64,000 nucleotides of DNA from assembly GCA_002633005.1 (NCBI GenBank), contig NMRA01000187.1:421644-485643 (forward strand), given 5' to 3'. This DNA comes from Phoronis australis. Taxonomy: Eukaryota > Phoronida > Phoronidae. The notes beneath the pieces are model-generated. The model did no database searches. It was given only the letters and a program-made list of their open reading frames with translations, and was not told the origin of the DNA. How positions within the stretch are numbered: position 1 is the first letter of the stretch; each line of letters starts with the position of its first letter. Both the position numbers and the translations under genes were made by a program. Below are positions 59,148 through 64,000 of the stretch, in pieces.

Positions 59148-61944
59148 TTGTAGTGACACTGTTGGCGTGGATTTTTGTTACCGGTTGCATGAAGCAGTCC
59201 CAGAGAGGGACTCAAGTTCCATAATTTTTTACGTGTTTGTGTCGTTCTTTAGTCACAAACGTAATCGTATTTCTGTCATGTTATCTTCATTATGAACTCG
59301 TTTTTGACAAATACCTTTGAACTGAGCCCGTGGGCCAATGATGGGGACCCGGTCCTTAAATTAGGGGCATTGCATGAGAAAAGATCACTGCTTATTCATA
59401 TTGAGAATTCAACATATAATACATTCTTGATTTGTATCGAAATCAAAAGTGGACTAGAGCAGCATGTGAAAGAACAATCAGCGTTTCCAAAAGCTCACAA
59501 ATACGCAGTAAATTTAAGTCCTTATTTGGGAATTTTTCATGCAACCGGGCATTGGTCATAAACAACGGACTTTTGAAAAATTCTGGCACAGGAACAATTT
59601 CGTCCACTTTTAGCTTTTTAAAATTTTGTTTACTGGCCACACCTTCGGAGATGACGAATTTCAAACAGTGTAATTTGTAGAAAAAGGAGCGGTTGATATT
59701 TGGATTTCGTTGAGAAAATTTCCGATATAGCCTTCATTGGTGTTCTTTCCGAAACTTGGGGACGACCTGGGGCGACCATGGGGACAGTATACCCACCATC
59801 TAATTTTTGTGTGACTGTCAGCCTATCCTTCTGTTGGCCCGGGCATAACTGCCACCCCACCCCCACCCCTGTAACCCCTCGTCATTGAAAGAGACATAAA
59901 ATTCTGTTGGTACAGCCTTTACGTTTGTCAAATATTTCGAATCGCATCGAATCCATTTCCCTCACGTCGCTTGCCAAACAACACGCGTCGCTTTAAAGCT
60001 CCCACATAGTTTGTGGGTTTATATTTTTTCCTGTCTCTTCACCAATTTACCTGCAGCCTTTTCTTTTTATGTCGCCTAACTGGAAATCGCGTGAACAAGT
60101 GCTGCCGAGTGAATGTCAGAATTTTCATTTACGTTGTACTTTCAATTCTACAAAGTTAGCACGCAGTGGTACGATTGTGTGAGTTAAAATGTCCCCTAGA
60201 TGTTCTATTCGAGATTGCTCATGAATTTGAGTGATGAAAAAAGTTATTAAAAGTGAGCGATTCGGGAAACACGTGGAAAAGTAATTAACTGCGATCAGTT
60301 TAAATTTCAAACGACAATGTTTCCCGTCAAAAACTAGAATTAGTTTTAACCTGAGACGAGGGTGAATTTAAGTATAAAACTTAACTACATAACCAGTTGT
60401 CGAGTGGCTTCACCACTGTGGCATAAATTTGCATAGTATAGTATGGTAAGTATCTCATATTGTTTTATTATTGATGTTAAGTGTATGTGCGAAAATTGAA
60501 TTAGCGTGATGCTGCGAAATTCATCGGTTTCGATAATCGCTGAATAGTGTGGAAGAAAAGTTCAGTTGCGCATTTTCGTCTCCAACGCTCGCGCGTACAT
60601 GTACAACATGTGACTCAGTCAAAAGACATGTTTCGTATCACGTGCTACCGTATAGGAGGAAACAACACCAAAGCACCCCTGCTGTTGTGTGGAACTTAGC
60701 GTTTTGCATGCTAAGTGCGTTTCGATTACACAATATCTCCAACAGTTTTCTTATGTCGTGAAAATATGTTACAAACTCGGAGTGAAAAGTCATGATGTGT
60801 TTCCCTGAAAAGGAAAGATTGTTAGTGAAAACACAGATTGTACGTTCTCTGTGTGAAGAAAATTGTTAATTATTATCAAATCCTTTACAGTTTAGAGTAA
60901 GTAGTAATGCAAACTTTGCCACGTGAATCAATCGAGTCTCCGCTGGGCGAGCAACTCTCTAATTAGAATCGCTAGATGTGGTAAATTTTCTTTTTGTGAA
61001 ATCTTATCGCCCTAATGACTCTCCGTTGTCGACAAACGGGCTTCTCGTATGTGTACGGCGAGTAACGCTACACCATGGTCCATTGAGAGAGTCGAGTCGG
61101 GTCTGGGAAATTCGAACCGATTTTTGATGATAGTTCATTTGGTTTTTGTTTTGTTTTATAAACTTCAGGCAGACTGTTTACTAGTTTTGACGACCCGGAT
61201 GCTGGCTGGAGCCGTCTTACAGAAAAGGAATACCGCCATGCTGTATTCTGTACGGTTAATTTGATTTTTCACGTTTACAGAGAGGTTGAATATTTCTATA
61301 GGCAAAGTAATTATTGAGGGTGTGGACTAAGAATGTTACTGCCCTATACAAACTTTCTCGAGTTAGTTTCATCGAAAGCTATACTTTCATACTCTTTTTA
61401 AACTCGCTTTATTCCTTTTATTGATTCTAGAATCAAACGGTCAAATCCAGCACTCTTTTAACGTTGGCGGATATAGGATGTCGTAGGGGGTGGGGGGAGG
61501 GGGCAACCAAGCGTTTCGAATAAAAAAATTCCGCGTAATGCTTTTTTCTGACACTGCCCGCCTATCTTTAACTCGGAGCGGAATCAGGCATTTGCTCATC
61601 GTACTTTGATTTTTTCTTGTGTTCAGCAAAGATCGACTGTCTAATTAGTTCTCCATTTTACTGGCATCAGGATGAACAGCTGGACTCTGTGACTTGGAAT
61701 TTATTTTAAAAGAGCTACATTTGGCTTTAGGGTAAAAAAACGCATTTTTAAAAATGTTTTAGCATGATGGACACCTTGAAGTTGTCCACATTGACCAAAG
61801 CTATAAAACAACATAACTCGTTCTGTTATCTGTGATGTTATAAGAAATCATCGATTCCCGACGTTGACTTCCAGCCATACCATAGAATTAATTGAAATTG
61901 AGACATGTTAGGCTTATCTTGTCTTGGCTTAAAATACGGCTACT

Positions 61945-62015
61945 TGCCATCTTGTTGCAATATGGTGTTAGAGTGCGAGCGCTGAGGTCTTGGGTTCGAA
62001 TCCATCTTTTGTACC
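61945..62015 (+). mobile_element. tRNA-like SINE head or tRNA pseudogene
   Basis: A canonical pol III B box GGTTCGAATCC lies at 61993-62003, with an A-box-like TGGTGTTAGAGTGCG about 30 bp upstream. No clean cloverleaf could be drawn by eye, so this is not called as a functional tRNA. Confidence 0.4.
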
Positions 62016-64000
62016 TGACATCAAATACATTGTCCCCGATAACATCACTGTAAATGTACAGGTGACATGATCCAAAGGTGGCATCGATAACCACCATGTC
62101 TGCTTGATTTGCTCCAAGCTGTGTTCGATGCTCATTGGAAAGTCGCAAAACAGCCAACGCCGTCATTTACATTTCCGTGCATTGTCGAATTTTTTAGGAG
62201 GGCGTTGGCCGGTTCACACGACACATTCCAAAGTTTACGACTGCATGACGTCGATCTGTCAAAGCACCATCTCCGTCCACACGTTACTTGCCAATTTCAC
62301 CTAATTTGAAAAGACGACACTAAAAGTAAAAAACCGGCTAGCACATTTATTTCGTGCGAGTCCGAGCACAAATCGACAACCGCCTGCCGTCAGTCTAATA
62401 TTTTGAACGCAGTAGGAAACTTGTAGAAGCCAATTCTAACATTTTACGGTGTTATTTTAGTCCTGTTATATTTCACTAGTATTCACTTTGTATCAATCTA
62501 TACGAGCTGCATCATTGTAGTAATCCAACTTTCCTTAAGCCAATTTACCACAATAATTTTAAAAATTGACGTTTTGGTCAGGCGGTCCATTCCACTTTGT
62601 CAAATTATAACCTTGTCCTTTTGATTAGTTTTATGAGAAATTAAGACATTCTTATAAATGTGATAAATTTTCGGCATACAGGTAGACCTTTTAACCAATT
62701 TGTCCGTAGTGGCTCATTTTCAAAAAATAATGGACATTGAAAGTTACATCACTAAAAACATCATTTAAAAAATTGAATTCATCAGATCTTGATCTTTTTG
62801 ATCCGTGTATAGAAAATCCCCAGTGTTGAGTGTTCTTATAATCTCTTAAGTTCTCTTGTTGCAATAATCGCGTGTAGTCGCATAAGTCCGAGACATTGGG
62901 AATCATGTCAAAAGCTCGTAAATTATTGTCGAGTTTCAAGTCCAAACACGGATTTAACAACTTTGACAAAGAACATTTCTGAGTCTGTTAAAGTTGTTGG
63001 ACCCGAGTTTGATGAACAAAGAGATTAAAATTCAAATAAACCCGAAGTTGCTATTTTTGTGAAGCGATGGTAATCATATGCCGATGCCCTCAGCGTGTTG
63101 GTGGACAATCAAGACGGCGAAAACTTGTTGTTTCAATTGCAGACAATTCAAAACCAGCCAAAAGGGTAAAAACAATGATTCGACAACTAAAGTAAGGCGT
63201 TAGTTTTGTTTACACTTATCCCGCTACCGATATTGCAACACGAACTCATATTTCTTACTTCATTACGATTCAAAATTGTTCTCCACCTCTGCAATAACTT
63301 CTAACACTTGTTGTGTAATAAGTCCAAGACAAAAGAAATGTACACGTAGTTACGATTAGAAGAATAGCGTCCTATTAATTCACAAATAATTTTGCAGACT
63401 CGTTAAATATCTTGAGTCTGTACAACTTATTGACTACATGACAAGTATTTGATTATTTTTTTGCTTCTGGTGAAAATCGAAACAGCTGATTTCAATGTTT
63501 ATAAATCGAAAGGTTATAGAGGGGTTACTTGAAAGCCGTTTCCGCGTCGCCTTGTGGTCTAGCTGTGCAATCGTTCCGTTTATACATGTATGGTGTTTCT
63601 TAGCGATAACCTGTCAACGAGAAACCTTCTCATGAATTTCTTTTTAATTAATCAGTCGTATCGTTTTACCTCTAGACGCCTATCACGACGTCAAGTTAGG
63701 GTGCCAGTTTCGTTTTCATCAGAATATTTTTTATGCTTGCTACAGGTACGCGGCTATTTTTCAACGTAATATAAATCATCATTCGAGTATTTAGTAAGTT
63801 TTTAATTTAATTTCAAAATCAAATACGCGTGGACAGGAAACGCATATCGAAACTGAACTCGCTTGGCATGATTGATGATCCAAAGATTGAAACATTAATG
63901 AAATCAATCGCCATCTCAGTGTTAATTAAATGTAGTTTTCGCTGTTTTGAAACTTAACTCTAAATTAAAGAAGAATATGGCGCGTGTTAAGCGGCGTCGA

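Larger units (their letters stand above)
54619..64000. other. Gene-poor region with transposon and SINE remnants
   Basis: After the SCFD1 stop I find no multi-exon gene or recognisable protein domain in the 9.4 kb to the window edge, apart from the remnants listed. Open frames here are short and do not match known families. Some first exons or UTRs of outside genes may be missed. Confidence 0.5.

Noticed and set aside
59292-59561. 89-codon frame in the gene-poor right end
   Set aside because: Overlapping open frames occur on both strands, with no recognisable domain or splice context.

Overview
The window is nuclear DNA of an intron-rich animal, most likely a marine invertebrate. It is AT-rich, its genes are split by GT..AG introns of about 0.4-3 kb, and it carries metazoan genes (a thioester-protein family member, CRIPT, ZW10, SCFD1/SLY1, an SR splicing protein and a small bZIP). 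A Penelope-like GIY-YIG remnant, MITE-like elements and tRNA-derived SINE heads are also present. The phylum cannot be resolved from the sequence alone. Two single N bases (44310, 48413) show this is a draft assembly.

Layout: 1-4956 (-) is one uninterrupted reading frame for a secreted alpha-2-macroglobulin/TEP-family protein that runs off the left edge. It contains one complete TEP unit without a thioester, followed in frame by the start of a second unit. 4957-8306 is repeat-rich spacer: a 77-bp and a 700-bp tandem duplication, a MITE deletion derivative and a 49-bp inverted repeat. 8307-11483 (+) is a two-exon small bZIP gene. 15025-20150 (-) is four-exon CRIPT, with a TIR transposon in intron 1. 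22160-26588 (+) is a three-exon, 504-residue SR protein. 28733-38321 (-) is seven-exon ZW10 (741 aa). 38880-54618 (+) is nineteen-exon SCFD1/SLY1 (632 aa). 54619-64000 has no gene I can support, only transposon remnants and SINE-like pieces.

The gene models were rebuilt by hand from splice signals, reading phase and family similarity. Every junction in CRIPT, ZW10, SCFD1, the SR gene and the bZIP gene keeps phase.

Points of most interest: (1) the intronless tandem TEP protein; (2) ZW10 and SCFD1 arranged head to head with 558 bp between start codons, pairing an ER-tether subunit with the SM protein for the same ER/Golgi SNAREs; (3) in SCFD1, an 80-nt exon present twice, each copy followed by a 30-bp minisatellite whose units carry a consensus 5' splice site, plus a 59-bp duplication of a 3' splice site one exon upstream; (4) a bZIP protein whose basic region departs from the invariant DNA-contact residues.
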